Assembly (NCBI RefSeq): GCF_001541225.1
Contig: NZ_LMTS01000110.1
Location: 1-32,868 of the forward strand
Direction: 5' to 3'
DNA from: Variovorax sp. WDL1
GTDB taxonomy: Bacteria; Pseudomonadota; Gammaproteobacteria; Burkholderiales; Burkholderiaceae_C
DNA: 32,868 nt
A model generated the notes under the pieces. That model was not told where the DNA came from. It was given only the letters and a program-made list of their open reading frames with translations, and searched no databases. A program made the position numbers and the translations under genes. Shown in pieces: positions 1 to 8,325 of the stretch. Numbering within the stretch: position 1 is the first letter of the stretch; every line of letters begins with the position of its first letter.

Positions 1-28
1 CTCGATCAGCGAGGGGGGAGGCGTCCAT
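1..28 (-). CDS. start of an unidentified gene, cut by the window edge
   Basis: An ATG at 28..26 on the minus strand is preceded at a 5-base distance by AGGAG (38..34) and opens a frame that runs off the window, beginning M-D-A-S-P-L-A-D. A second ATG at 33..31 directly abuts the AGGAG and is therefore less likely to be used. The putative start lies 32 bases after the stop of the UGSC selenoprotein gene on the same strand, so it would be the next gene of that operon. Nine codons are too few to identify a product. Confidence 0.35.
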
Positions 29-60
29 ACCATCTCCTGTTCTGGTCGGGACGTGAAGCT

Positions 61-1773
61 TCAGGTCTTCGGCAGCTCGGCCCAATTGGCCGGCAACTTG
101 ATCTCCTTCGTGGTGACGCGCGTGTAGCCGGAATCGAGTGTCTTGATCCGGTTGCGCCCCGGGTCGCCCGCGACCAGGATCTCGATGTATTCGGGCCCGG
201 GCATGACCCTCACCGGATCGTCCGGCCCTACGTCGAATTCCGGCGGGAAGGTCCCGAGCTTGATCTTCTCCTCGATCGTGTGGACCTCCGCCATCGTGTA
301 CTTCAGCTCGAAGTCCAGGTAGCGGCGCGGCACGGTGGTGTTCTCGCAGATGTAGCGGCGGATGTCGTCCTTCGAGTAGCCCGCATCGGCCAGCACCCTG
401 GCCACCGGCGGCGCAAGCACGAAGACGATGTCGTTGACGAAGCTCGCCGGCCCGCGCTCGGCGAAGAGCGCGAAGGCGGGCTTGCGCAGCGCGTCGCGGC
501 ACAGCTGCTTGAGCGCGCACTCCGCCCCGCTCTGGTCGTCACGCGTGTAGGGCGACGGCTGGAAGCCCCAGTTCATCGTCGTGCTGACGGACACCGTGCT
601 CGCGTTGCGGTCGAAGCCCTTCTCCACGTGGTAGGGGTCCCACGGGTTCAGCTCCTCGTTCTCCGCAAAGCAGAAGTTGATCGGGTAGCCGAAGGTGCCC
701 ATCTGGTTCTTCGCCGGACGGTAGCCGCCGATGTTGCGGATGATGAGCCCGAGCGCACGGCCGAACGAGGGATTGGCGCCGCGCGAGATCAGCCCCGCCG
801 CATTGTTGAATCCCAGCTCCTTCACGATCGGCCCGTTGAGGAACACATAGGGCGTGATGCCCCAGGTGGTGCCGATGTTGTCGAGGTTGTACTTGTCTTC
901 CTGCAGGGCCTCGACCATCGCGATGAGGATCGGCATGGTCTGCGGCTTGCAGCCCGCCATCACCCCGTTGGCCGCGATGTTCCACGGCGTGGCACGCAGG
1001 TTCATCTGCGGCAGCACGGCGACTACCTCGTCGGGCGAGCGGTCGGTGTAGCGCAGGAACTCCTGCACGCGCTCCATCGTGGGCGGGATGACCGGCAAGC
1101 CATCGCTCCAGTCCATTTCGTGGAAGTGCGCGTTGATCTCGTCGAAGCTGCCTTCGCAGACGATCTTCTTCGAGTCCCAGTCGGTCGCCTTGCCCAGCGC
1201 GCGCGGCTTGATCGGTTTGGTCAGCGCATTGACGATTCGCTCGAACAGCACGTTCTTGATCTTGTCGCGGATCTCGGCATGGTCCACGCCGACCGCGCCC
1301 GGGTACTCGACCACGGGCACGTCCGGCACGCCCGCGGCCTTCGCGGAGAGTTGCCCGACCATGTTGAATCCCGGCATCGACACCACCGCCGACGGGATGC
1401 CGAGAATCTTTTCTGCTTCTGCTGCCGGCCGCACCGCGGCCGGTGTGCAGGTGCCTCAGCCCCCGTTGCCGGTGATGACGGCGTCGGCCCCCTTGGCCTT
1501 CAGTGCCGCGATGATGTCGTTGAGCACCTCGCGCTGGTAGGAGGGCGTGCCCTTGAGCGAGGCGTAGGGAATGTCCGTGTAAGGAACGATCTTCACGTCG
1601 GGGAAGCGCTCCTTGAGCAATTCCCGGTAGATGGGAAACATGATGTCGCCCTTGAAGTCCTCGTTCCAGACTTCGGCGACGACCTTGCCGTTGAGGGTGT
1701 CCAGCCGCTTGGCCAGGTTCTTCTGCTCGACGGCTTCGGCGCCGATCGGGCTGATGACAGACAGTTTTTCCAT
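61..1773 (-). CDS. UGSC-family selenoprotein (Sec at residue 106)
   Basis: Two adjacent open segments, 1773-1459 and 1455-61, lie in one frame separated only by TGA at 1458..1456. Read as selenocysteine, this gives a 570-aa protein with G-N-G-G-Sec-G-T-C-T-P-A around the site (Sec106, Cys109), a variant of the Sec-Gly-Ser-Cys motif that names the UGSC family. Residues 1-190 resemble the UGSC domain. Residues about 190-570 form a second conserved region with D-W-S-D-G-L-P-V-I-P-P. The start is the ATG at 1773, with AAAGGA 7 bases upstream; an earlier in-frame start has no such site. A hairpin follows the UGA, and selA, selB and selC are in the window. The product is probably cytoplasmic, since no signal peptide is seen. 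The family's function is unknown to me; a UxxC pair suggests redox chemistry. It lies downstream of two Bug receptor genes on the same strand. A gene caller would split it at the UGA and might start the second half at GTG 1434. Confidence 0.9.
1422..1455 (-). promoter_or_regulatory. putative bacterial SECIS hairpin of the first UGSC gene
   Basis: Directly after the UGA (1458..1456) the minus strand can form a perfect 8-bp stem, CCGGCCGC (1443..1436) with GCGGCCGG (1432..1425), closed by a GGU loop (1435..1433). CUG and CAG can extend it across a four-base CACA bulge. The loop begins 21 bases after the UGA. Bacterial SECIS elements sit just 3' of the UGA within the coding sequence and present GU in the apical loop for the SelB C-terminal domain, so both position and loop agree. 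The fold was derived by eye, not by energy calculation. Confidence 0.7.
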
Positions 1774-1875
1774 CGAGAGGTCCTTTGGGTGGTGTTCTGG
1801 TGTCGATGTTAGGAGCAGCACGCGCGAGCGCCTATGAAGGCCCCGGAAAACAGCATTCGCTTTTTCCTGCCTTTG

Positions 1876-2856
1876 CTACTTCGTCGTGCGCTGCGGCTGC
1901 AAGCCGGCCTTCGCGGCGACGCCGCTCCACTTGGCGAGCTGGGCACGCACATAGTCGGTCGCTTCCTGCGGCGAACTCACGGTGGGCGATGTCTTGGCCG
2001 GCCCCTCCAGGCGCTCGATGGTGGCCGGCTTGGCCAGCGTCTCGCGGAAGGCCGCATTGAGACGGGCGATCACGTCCTTGGGCGTGCCGCTGGGCGCCAG
2101 CACCGCGTACCAGACCGAATCGCCCATGCTGGGGAAGCCGGCCTCGGCCATGGTTGGCACGTCCGGGAGGCTGCGCTCGCGCCTGCTGCCGGTCACGCCC
2201 AGGGCCTTGACCTTGCCGGCCTTGATCTGGGCCTCGACCGCCGGCATGGCGATCAGCCCCATCTGCACCTCCCCCGTCATGATCGCGGTGAGCGCCTCCG
2301 GCGTGCCCTTGAACGGGACATGCACGATGTCCAGGGAACGTTCGTTCTTGAGCAGCTCACCGGTAAGGTGGCCGATGCTGCCGATGCCGGCCGACGCATA
2401 GTTCAGCTTGCCCGGCGTGGACTTCGCGAGGGCGGCGAGTTCGGCCATCGAGTTCACCGGCAGCGAAGGCGGCACGACGAAGACCAGCGACTGCAGGCCC
2501 ATCAGCGTCACGGCCTCGAAGTCCTTGACGGGGTCGAAGCCCAGCTCCATCAGGCTCGGCAGCACCGAGAAGCTCAGGCTGGCGAGGAAGAGCGTGTAGC
2601 CGTCGGGCTTGGCCCTCGCCACGGACTGCGCGCCGATCGAACCGCCCGCGCCGGGCCGGTTGTCGACGATCACCGGCTGGCCGAGCGCGTCCGAGAGGCC
2701 TTGCGACACCGCTCGCGCGGTGAGATCGCTGCCGCTGCCGGCCGGGAAGGGCGACACGAGCGTGACGGGACGGCTCGGGAAGCCCTGCGCAACGGCGGGC
2801 GCCGAGAGGCAGAAGGCGGTGGCCGCGAGCGCGGCGAGGAAGGTCTTGCGATGCAT
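1876..2856 (-). CDS. Bug/TctC-family periplasmic solute receptor
   Basis: The 326-aa product has an N-terminal signal peptide (M-H-R-K-T-F then a hydrophobic Ala-rich run ending A-V-A-Q-G) and Bug family hallmarks: F-P-S-R-P-V near the mature start, D-N-R-P-G-A-G-G-S near residue 70, A-x-P-D-G-Y-T-L, and D-V-P-T in the C-terminal lobe. Bug proteins bind carboxylates and similar small solutes in the periplasm, some serving tripartite tricarboxylate transporters. No TctA or TctB gene is nearby, so it is an orphan receptor. The ATG at 2856 is preferred because it directly precedes the signal peptide; an upstream TTG at 2889 overlaps the previous gene's stop. It begins 29 bases after the truncated Bug gene and ends 102 bases before the first UGSC gene on the same strand, suggesting linked expression. 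The ligand is unknown. Confidence 0.9.
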   Translation of the reverse strand: MHRKTFLAALAATAFCLSAPAVAQGFPSRPVTLVSPFPAGSGSDLTARAVSQGLSDALGQPVIVDNRPGAGGSIGAQSVARAKPDGYTLFLASLSFSVLPSLMELGFDPVKDFEAVTLMGLQSLVFVVPPSLPVNSMAELAALAKSTPGKLNYASAGIGSIGHLTGELLKNERSLDIVHVPFKGTPEALTAIMTGEVQMGLIAMPAVEAQIKAGKVKALGVTGSRRERSLPDVPTMAEAGFPSMGDSVWYAVLAPSGTPKDVIARLNAAFRETLAKPATIERLEGPAKTSPTVSSPQEATDYVRAQLAKWSGVAAKAGLQPQRTTK

Positions 2857-2885
2857 TGTTGGGCCTTTGATGCCGGGAGGGTTGA

Positions 2886-3665
2886 TCAATCGGTCGAGGT
2901 GATGTTCTTTTCTTTCACCAGCTGACCCCAGCGCTTGAATTCTTCACCGACGAACTTGCGGAACGCATCGGAAGAAGCCATGACGGAGGGCACCATGGCG
3001 GCCTTCATCAGTTGCGCCCTCACGATGCCGTCGACGTGGCCGGCCAGGGTGTCGGTGATTGCGGGGGCCGCTCCTTTGTACGGAACGTGCACGATTCTTC
3101 CGCGGGAAGCCTGGGTCAGCAGTTCGATCGTGAGGTGCGGCAGGCCGCCGTTGCCCGACGAAGAGAGCGACACGTCCTGCGTTTTCGCCAGGTCGAGCAG
3201 TTCGCGCAGGGTCTTCACCTTCAGCCGCGGCCCGATGGCGATCGCCTCGGGCGTGAGGCCGACCGTGTTGATCGGGGCGAAGTCGGTGAGCGTGTCGAAG
3301 GGAACCTTGCGCAGCGTGTGCGGCGTGATCACGACCGGGCTCGCGCTGGCGGCGAGCAAGGTGTAGCCGTCGGGCGCCGACTTGGCGACGTGGTCCGCGC
3401 CGAGCGCGCCGCTGGCGCCGGGCCTGTTCTCGACGATCACCTGCGTGCCGAGCGCCTCGCCCAGCGGCGGCGCGATGATGCGCGCCACGATGTCGTTGGA
3501 GCCGCCCGGCGTGTAGCCCACGATGAGCCGGATCGTCCTGGAAGGAAAGTCCGCGGCAAAGGCCGTCGATGGCATCGACGCGACGACGGCACCGGCGAGC
3601 CACGCCGTGAGCAGCGCCAGGAAGGGGCGCACGATCGCGCCGCGGAATGGGGAAAGCTTGTGCAT
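2886..3665 (-). CDS. Bug/TctC-family receptor with an internal deletion
   Basis: The 259-aa product starts with a signal peptide (ending A-F-A-A-D) and the usual Bug motifs: F-P-S-R-T-I, P-G-G-S-N-D, E-N-R-P-G-A-S-G and P-D-G-Y-T-L. After A-G-H-V-D-G-I-V (about 3020) it jumps directly to R-A-Q-L-M-K-A and a normal Bug C-terminus. Compared with its 322-326-aa relatives here, roughly 60-75 residues of the second lobe are missing, including the usual L-P-D-V-P-T segment. The reading frame is kept across the junction. A receptor lacking this part would probably not close around its ligand, so the gene is likely inactive or changed in role. The start at ATG 3665 precedes the signal peptide but has no obvious ribosome binding site; a GTG at 3695 is the alternative. 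It is the first gene of a minus-strand series leading to the first UGSC gene. Confidence 0.75.
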   Translation of the reverse strand: MHKLSPFRGAIVRPFLALLTAWLAGAVVASMPSTAFAADFPSRTIRLIVGYTPGGSNDIVARIIAPPLGEALGTQVIVENRPGASGALGADHVAKSAPDGYTLLAASASPVVITPHTLRKVPFDTLTDFAPINTVGLTPEAIAIGPRLKVKTLRELLDLAKTQDVSLSSSGNGGLPHLTIELLTQASRGRIVHVPYKGAAPAITDTLAGHVDGIVRAQLMKAAMVPSVMASSDAFRKFVGEEFKRWGQLVKEKNITSTD

Positions 3666-3771
3666 GCGGCGCAGTGTAGGAACCGCCCGAGGCACGCACC
3701 ACTGCGGGTCGCGAACGCTCTTTTCGCAATAACCGAACGAGGTCGAAGCCCACCGCCCCTAGCATGCCGGC

Positions 3772-3880
3772 ATGCGCATCTGGCACCAGAGCTTCACCGA
3801 CCTCGACGCCTTTGCGCTCTATCGCGACACGCTCGCCGCCCATGCGGCCCAGGTGATGCAGGGCCGGGCGGAAGTCACAA
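3772..3880 (+). pseudogene. 5' remnant of an Asp/Glu (hydantoin) racemase-like gene
   Basis: From ATG 3772 the frame reads M-R-I-W-H-Q-S-F-T-D-L and continues to about residue 36 (G-R-A-E-V-T). This opening (M-R-I-W-x-Q-S-F) is the typical start of Asp/Glu/hydantoin racemase-superfamily proteins, which are normally about 230-250 aa. After about 3880 family resemblance is lost, and the frame only continues as antisense sequence of the thioredoxin-reductase-like gene, whose stop codon is at 3892..3890. No catalytic cysteine segment remains. The gene has therefore lost its 3' portion right at the edge of the sel cassette. Recognition rests on a short stretch, so confidence is moderate. Confidence 0.5.
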
Positions 3881-3889
3881 CCCGGCTGA

Positions 3890-4792
3890 TCAGGCCTTCA
3901 CGAGCGCCAGCTGGGCAATCGCGGCCCGCACGGCCGCCTGGCCATCGGCCACCGCATCGGCAAGCGACCCGCCGCAGCCTGCGCGCACGACGCCGGCCGC
4001 GAACACGCCGGGCATCGCGGTCTCCGCGCCGTTCACCGCAATGACCGCGCCGCGCTCGTCGCGCCCGATCTCCGCCGGCAGGAACGCCGTCGCCGGCTGG
4101 AGCCCGACGAAAGCAAAGAAGCCGCTGCACGGGATGGTCCCGCCATTGACGCGAACGCCTTCGACGCCCTGCGTCCCGAGCACCTCTTCGACCACGCTGT
4201 TCCAGTGCACCTGGATGTTGGCCGCCGACCGGACGGCGTCCACCCAGTGCGGCTTCGCGCGAAAAGCGCTGCCGCGATGCACCAGGTGGACCCGGCTGCA
4301 GAAGCGCGACAGCACCATCGCCGATTGCAGGGCCGAATCGCCGCCGCCGACTACCACGACCTCCTGGTCCTGGAACATCGGGCCGTCGCAGTCGGCGCAG
4401 TGGGAGACGCCCTTGTATTCCAGCTCGGCCTCGCCCGGCACGCCGAGCTTCTTCAGCGCGGCGCCCGAGGCCACGACGACCGCGCGTGCGCGGTGGCGGC
4501 CCGCGTCGCTCAGGACCACCAGCGCATCGCCTTCGCGCACGATGCCGCTGGCCACGCCTTCGAGGTTCTCGCCGCCGAGTTCCACCGCATCGGCCATCCA
4601 CGTGGAGGACAGCTCGGCGCCACTGCCCTCGATCCCGCCCTCGAGTTCATTGACGTTGAGGACGAGGCCGCCGAACATCTGCGCCTCGAGCCACGCGGTG
4701 CTGAGGCCGGCCCGCAGGCCCTCGAGTGCCGCGCTGAGGCCGGCCGCGCCGGCGCCGATCACGACGAGGTCGTGCGAAGTGGTGTCGCTCAT
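3890..4792 (-). CDS. thioredoxin-reductase-like FAD/NAD(P) disulfide reductase of the sel operon
   Basis: The 300-aa flavoprotein has an FAD-binding G-A-G-A-A-G at residues 13-18, a redox-active C-A-D-C at 132-135 within the H-C-A-D-C-D-G context of bacterial thioredoxin reductases, and a nucleotide-binding G-G-G-D-S-A at 149-154. H-R-G-S-x-F-R-A follows at 172-179, where thioredoxin reductases read H-R-R and contact NADPH. It probably moves electrons from NAD(P)H to a dithiol or selenenylsulfide partner in the cytoplasm. Its ATG (4792..4790) overlaps the selB stop in an ATGA, with GGAG upstream, so translation is coupled to selB. The usual C-terminal G-D motif that contacts the FAD ribityl reads G-V (G267-V268), which is unusual. 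Reduction of the UGSC proteins is an attractive but unproven role. A true TrxB acting on thioredoxin is the alternative. Confidence 0.88.
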   Translation of the reverse strand: MSDTTSHDLVVIGAGAAGLSAALEGLRAGLSTAWLEAQMFGGLVLNVNELEGGIEGSGAELSSTWMADAVELGGENLEGVASGIVREGDALVVLSDAGRHRARAVVVASGAALKKLGVPGEAELEYKGVSHCADCDGPMFQDQEVVVVGGGDSALQSAMVLSRFCSRVHLVHRGSAFRAKPHWVDAVRSAANIQVHWNSVVEEVLGTQGVEGVRVNGGTIPCSGFFAFVGLQPATAFLPAEIGRDERGAVIAVNGAETAMPGVFAAGVVRAGCGGSLADAVADGQAAVRAAIAQLALVKA

Positions 4793-6567
4793 GGGGATCT
4801 TTCTCCTTGGACGGATGATGCGCAAGAGGGTGCGGCAGAAGGACGTGCGCGCAGCACGCGGACATCGGCGACGCGCTGGGTCACGCCCAGCCGATCGAGG
4901 GTTTCGAGCACCTGCACCGCCAGCGCGCGGCCGATGCCGGCGCCGTCGCGGAACTTGCCGGCGGTGAATCGCCCGTCCGGCACGGCGTGCGCCACCCCGC
5001 GCGCCACCTGGATGAACTCGTCCATGGTGCTGCGCAGGAAGAAGCGGTCGTCGCTCACCCGCGCCGCGTCGCCCGCCTGCGCCTTGCGGTAGAGCATGTC
5101 GCGCAGCACGGATTCCTTGGCATGCAGGGCGTCCGCGAGCTGCGGCACGGTGAGTCCGGCAAGACCGGCGCGCTTCAGCACCGGCTCGGCCAGCTGCCAG
5201 AGGCGAAGGTGCTCGGGGTTTTCGAGCGGCGCGTCAGTGGGCTTGGGCGCCAGCCGGGCCGCCGCGGCCGCGGCCGTCAGCACCAGCGCCTGCGCGCCCG
5301 TGCCGATGCTCGCGAGCCCGGTGTGCTTCAGCAGCTGCGCGAAGGCGCCAGGATCGCGATTGAAGTTGCGCGCAAAGGCAGCCGCGTTCACGCCCGCCGG
5401 CATGCAGGCCACCATGGCCTGCAAGACTTCCGGTGCCGAAGGCAATGCAAGCGCCTGCAGTTGCCGCCGCCGCAGTTCGTAGGGCAGACGACGCTGCGCA
5501 GGGAACGCGTCCAGAACCCGGCCGCCGCCCACCGTGCGCTGCGCGGACTGGTCGCGCAGGATGAAGCGGTCGCCATGCAGCGCGGAGATCGGCTGGTTCA
5601 CGATGAGCCGGGCGAACGCATGCGCGCCAGGCTCGACCGACTCGCCGCGGCGCAGCGACACGCGCGCCGTCACGTCGCAGGTGCCCAGGTGCAGATGCAC
5701 CGGCGTCCAGTGCCGCAGCGCGTGCGCCTCGCCAGGAAGCACCTGCAACGCCACGTCGAGGCGCTGCGTGGGGGCGTGCAGGTCGGCGTGCATCACCCAG
5801 TCGCCGCGCTGCACCTGCGAAAGCTCCAGCCGCGCGAGATTGAGCGCGCAGCGTTCGCCGGCTTCGGCACGCTCGGCCGGCTTGCCGTCTTTCTGGATGC
5901 CGCGCACGCGCACTTCGCGCCCGCTCGGCGAGAGGACCAGCCGATCGCCGATGCGCACGGCGCCGTCGAACACGGTGCCGGTCACCACCGTGCCGCTGCC
6001 GGCGACGGTGAAGGCCCGGTCCACGGCGTAGCGCGAGCGCCGGCCCTCGGCGGCGTCCCGCCGGAGGGAGGAAGCCGCAGCATCGAGTTCGGCCCGCAAG
6101 GCGTCGATGCCCTGCCCGCTCACGGCGCAGACGGCCAGTTGCGGCACGCCCTGAAGCGAGGTGCCCGCCAGCAGCGCGCGCGTCTCGCGCGAGACGGCGG
6201 CCAGGCGATCGCCATCGACGCGGTCGGCCTTGCTGATGACCGCGATGCCCCGCCCGATGCCAAGCAGGTCGATGATGCTGACGTGCTCGCGCGTCTGCGG
6301 CATCACGCCGTCGTCGGCGGCGACCACCACGATCGCGAAATCGACGCCGCACACGCCGGCGAGCATGTTGCGCACGAAGCGCTCGTGCCCCGGCACATCG
6401 ACAAAGCCAACCATCGCGCCGCCGGGCGCGCGCCAGTAGGCGAAGCCGATGTCGATGGAGATGCCGCGCGCTTTCTCCTGCGGCAGCCGGTCGGTGTCGA
6501 CGCCGGTGAGCGCCTTCACCAGCGTGGTCTTGCCATGGTCGATGTGGCCGGCGGTCGCGACGATCAC
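4789..6567 (-). CDS. selB: selenocysteine-specific elongation factor SelB
   Basis: The 592-aa GTPase delivers Sec-tRNA(Sec) to the ribosome at UGA codons marked by a SECIS hairpin. The G domain begins at once: G-H-I-D-H-G-K-T-T (residues 7-15), [17 protein letters not shown], and S-K-A-D in place of the canonical N-K-x-D. EF-Tu-like beta-barrel domains follow, then a C-terminal half of winged-helix repeats that in SelB proteins binds the SECIS. Length is close to the 614 aa of E. coli SelB. The start is GTG at 6567..6565, overlapping the selA stop (GTGA), with GGGGA upstream. A much longer open frame through this region is an artefact of GC bias. The stop overlaps the ATG of the reductase gene. 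Confidence 0.96.
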   Translation of the reverse strand: MIVATAGHIDHGKTTLVKALTGVDTDRLPQEKARGISIDIGFAYWRAPGGAMVGFVDVPGHERFVRNMLAGVCGVDFAIVVVAADDGVMPQTREHVSIIDLLGIGRGIAVISKADRVDGDRLAAVSRETRALLAGTSLQGVPQLAVCAVSGQGIDALRAELDAAASSLRRDAAEGRRSRYAVDRAFTVAGSGTVVTGTVFDGAVRIGDRLVLSPSGREVRVRGIQKDGKPAERAEAGERCALNLARLELSQVQRGDWVMHADLHAPTQRLDVALQVLPGEAHALRHWTPVHLHLGTCDVTARVSLRRGESVEPGAHAFARLIVNQPISALHGDRFILRDQSAQRTVGGGRVLDAFPAQRRLPYELRRRQLQALALPSAPEVLQAMVACMPAGVNAAAFARNFNRDPGAFAQLLKHTGLASIGTGAQALVLTAAAAAARLAPKPTDAPLENPEHLRLWQLAEPVLKRAGLAGLTVPQLADALHAKESVLRDMLYRKAQAGDAARVSDDRFFLRSTMDEFIQVARGVAHAVPDGRFTAGKFRDGAGIGRALAVQVLETLDRLGVTQRVADVRVLRARPSAAPSCASSVQGERSP

Positions 6568-7991
6568 GGGCGGTCCCCGGGAAGCTGCAGGTCTGCGAGC
6601 TGGCCGGTGAATTGCTGTTCCTGTGCTTCGTCCAGGCAACGCAGGTCCAGCCACAGCGCATCCTCGCGGATACGGCCGATCACCGGCACGGGGAGTCTGC
6701 GGAAGGCCGCGGCCAGCGCATCCACCGAAGGACCGCCGCTCGGACCCGCCGGCGACAGGCGCAAGCCGGCGCTGGTCAGGGTGTCCACCGGCAGCGCGCC
6801 GCTGCCGATCTGGCTGGCGCACGACACGGATTCGACCTGCGCGGCGCTGCCCACGGCCAACTGCACGGCGCCGCGCAAGCGCGTCGCCTGCGCCGCAATC
6901 TCCTGCGGGTCGCGGGTGAGCAGGCGCAGGGTCGGCAGCCGGGTGCGCAGGCGCTCCGGATCGTCGTAGAGCGCGAGCACCGCCTCGAGCGCGGCGAGCC
7001 GCACCTTGTCCAGGCGCAGCGCGCGCTTCATCGGGTTCTTGCGGATGCGCGCCACCAGGTCCTTGCGCCCGACGACGATCCCGCACTGCGGGCCGCCGAG
7101 CAGCTTGTCGCCGCTGAACGTGACCAGGTCGACGCCGGCGGAGATGGCCTCCCGCGGCGTCGGCTCGTGCGGCAGGCCGAAATCCTCCAGGTCGACCAGC
7201 ATGCCGCAGCCCAGGTCCTCGATCATGGGCAGCGCGTGCGCATGGGCGATGGCTGCCAGCTTCGCCGCGCCGACTTCGGCGGTGAATCCGCGGATCTCGT
7301 AGTTGCTCGCGTGCACTTTCATCAGCGCGCCGGTGCGTTCCGTGATGGCGGATTCGAAATCGCGCGAATGGGTTCGGTTGGTCGTCCCCACCTCCCGCAA
7401 CACGCAGCCGGCGCTGGCCATGATCTCGGGCACGCGGAAGGCGCCGCCGATCTCGACCAGTTCGCCGCGCGACACCACCACCTCGCGGCCGGCGGCGATG
7501 GTGTTGAGCACCAGGTAGACGGCGGCGGCGTTGTTGTTCACGACGACCGCCGCTTCCGCGCCGGTGAGCCGCAACAGCCGCTCTTCCACGTGGCTGTCGC
7601 GCTCGCCGCGGCCGGCGCCGTCCACGTCGTATTCCAGGTTGACGGGGCGCGCCATCGCCTGCGTCGCCGCGGCCACCGCTTCTGCCGGATAGAGCGCGCG
7701 ACCCAGGTTCGTGTGCAGTACGGTGCCCGTGAGATTGAATACCGCCCGCAGCGACGGACGCGCGGCAGCGCTGAGCCGCTCGCGGCATTCCTCGGCGAGC
7801 GTCTCTTCGTCCGGCGCGGCAGCCGCGCGCTCCACGGACAGCCTGCGCCGCTGCTCGGCCAGCAGGTTGCGCACGCATTCCAGGACGCGCGCCCGGCCGA
7901 ACTGGCTGGCCAGCGCCTGGAAGGTGGGCGCCTTCAGCAGCGCATCTACGGCGGGGATGGCGCGGCGCGCCTGGCTGGTCGAGGTCAACAT
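6564..7991 (-). CDS. selA: L-seryl-tRNA(Sec) selenium transferase SelA
   Basis: The 475-aa PLP enzyme converts seryl-tRNA(Sec) to selenocysteyl-tRNA(Sec) using selenophosphate. Characteristic SelA segments are present: [13 protein letters not shown] near residue 86, the V-N-N-N-A-A-A-V loop near 151, and [13 protein letters not shown] with the PLP lysine at Lys296, matching the Lys295 region of E. coli SelA. Family length is about 463-475 aa. The ATG at 7991 is chosen because it starts the normal SelA N-terminus. The same frame continues upstream into tRNA-Sec and cannot be coding there. The ribosome binding site is weak. It follows selC by 37 bases and overlaps selB by 4, so selC-selA-selB probably form one transcript. 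Confidence 0.96.
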   Translation of the reverse strand: MLTSTSQARRAIPAVDALLKAPTFQALASQFGRARVLECVRNLLAEQRRRLSVERAAAAPDEETLAEECRERLSAAARPSLRAVFNLTGTVLHTNLGRALYPAEAVAAATQAMARPVNLEYDVDGAGRGERDSHVEERLLRLTGAEAAVVVNNNAAAVYLVLNTIAAGREVVVSRGELVEIGGAFRVPEIMASAGCVLREVGTTNRTHSRDFESAITERTGALMKVHASNYEIRGFTAEVGAAKLAAIAHAHALPMIEDLGCGMLVDLEDFGLPHEPTPREAISAGVDLVTFSGDKLLGGPQCGIVVGRKDLVARIRKNPMKRALRLDKVRLAALEAVLALYDDPERLRTRLPTLRLLTRDPQEIAAQATRLRGAVQLAVGSAAQVESVSCASQIGSGALPVDTLTSAGLRLSPAGPSGGPSVDALAAAFRRLPVPVIGRIREDALWLDLRCLDEAQEQQFTGQLADLQLPGDRP

Positions 7992-8028
7992 GTCGGAGTC
8001 GAGGCGGCCGCGCGCGTTGATGTGAATC

Positions 8029-8123
8029 TGGCGGAAGAGAGTGGGAGTCGAACCCACACAGGATCGTCAGCGACCCACTCCGGGTTTGAAGTCCGGCCAC
8101 TCCACCGGGAGTGTTTCCCTTCC
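8029..8123 (-). tRNA. selC: tRNA-Sec (anticodon UCA)
   Basis: The 95-base gene ends in an encoded CCA (8031..8029) and starts GGAAGGGA, which pairs over 8 bp with UCUCUUCC (one G-U). The D arm is a perfect 6-bp stem, CACTCC with GGAGTG, around a CGGT loop, a tRNA-Sec hallmark. The anticodon loop CTTCAAA carries UCA, which reads UGA; its closing 31-39 pair is an A-C mismatch. A long variable arm (GGGTCG with CGATCC) and a T arm, GTGGG with CCCAC, follow. The 8 + 5 bp acceptor/T stack and the 95-base length match bacterial tRNA-Sec. It lies 37 bases upstream of selA on the same strand. Confidence 0.97.
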
Positions 8124-8134
8124 AGTCGAGACCC

Positions 8135-8163
8135 ATGCTATTGAAAGTGCGGTGCGCCGCCAA
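8135..8163 (-). promoter_or_regulatory. putative promoter of selC-selA-selB-reductase
   Basis: On the minus strand, TTGGCG (8163..8158) and TAGCAT (8140..8135) are separated by 17 bases, each matching four of six consensus sigma-70 positions. The -10 box ends 11 bases before the tRNA-Sec 5' end, which suits a tRNA leader. No other likely promoter was seen between selC and the reductase gene, so this may drive the whole cassette. It was identified by eye. Confidence 0.4.
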
Positions 8164-8219
8164 CGCACGATTCCCAAAAACACCCTTTGGTTTTCGAGAG
8201 CGAAATCTGTGGCAGGCAG

Positions 8220-8236
8220 ATTCGCGATTCGCGAAT
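8220..8236. promoter_or_regulatory. 17-bp inverted repeat in the selC / UGSC divergent region
   Basis: ATTCGCGA (8220-8227), one T, then TCGCGAAT (8229-8236) form a perfect 8 + 8 bp palindrome. It lies midway in the 202-bp gap between the divergent selC (5' end 8123) and second UGSC gene (start 8326), about 55 bp upstream of the putative selC -35 box. A possible -35 (TTGACG, 8257-8262) for the rightward gene lies 20 bp further on. The arrangement fits a shared operator, but no regulator gene is adjacent. The rest of the gap shows no ORF of note. Confidence 0.4.
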
Positions 8237-8325
8237 GCTGTGTTCGCCTGCGTCGGTTGACGCCAGGGCCGCGTCTTCCCACCATGCAGTCTGGGCCGCC
8301 CGGGCCCGCTGTAGCGGAGAGCGAT

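Noticed and set aside
280..1812. A 510-codon plus-strand frame opposite the first UGSC gene
   Set aside because: It is rich in Arg, His and Val as expected for GC-biased antisense frames and shows no family motif, while the opposite strand has clear homology to the second UGSC gene.
3880..3892. The reductase gene's TGA stop as a possible C-terminal Sec, as in animal thioredoxin reductases
   Set aside because: Reading through adds only four residues before another TGA, and no GU-loop hairpin of SECIS type follows.
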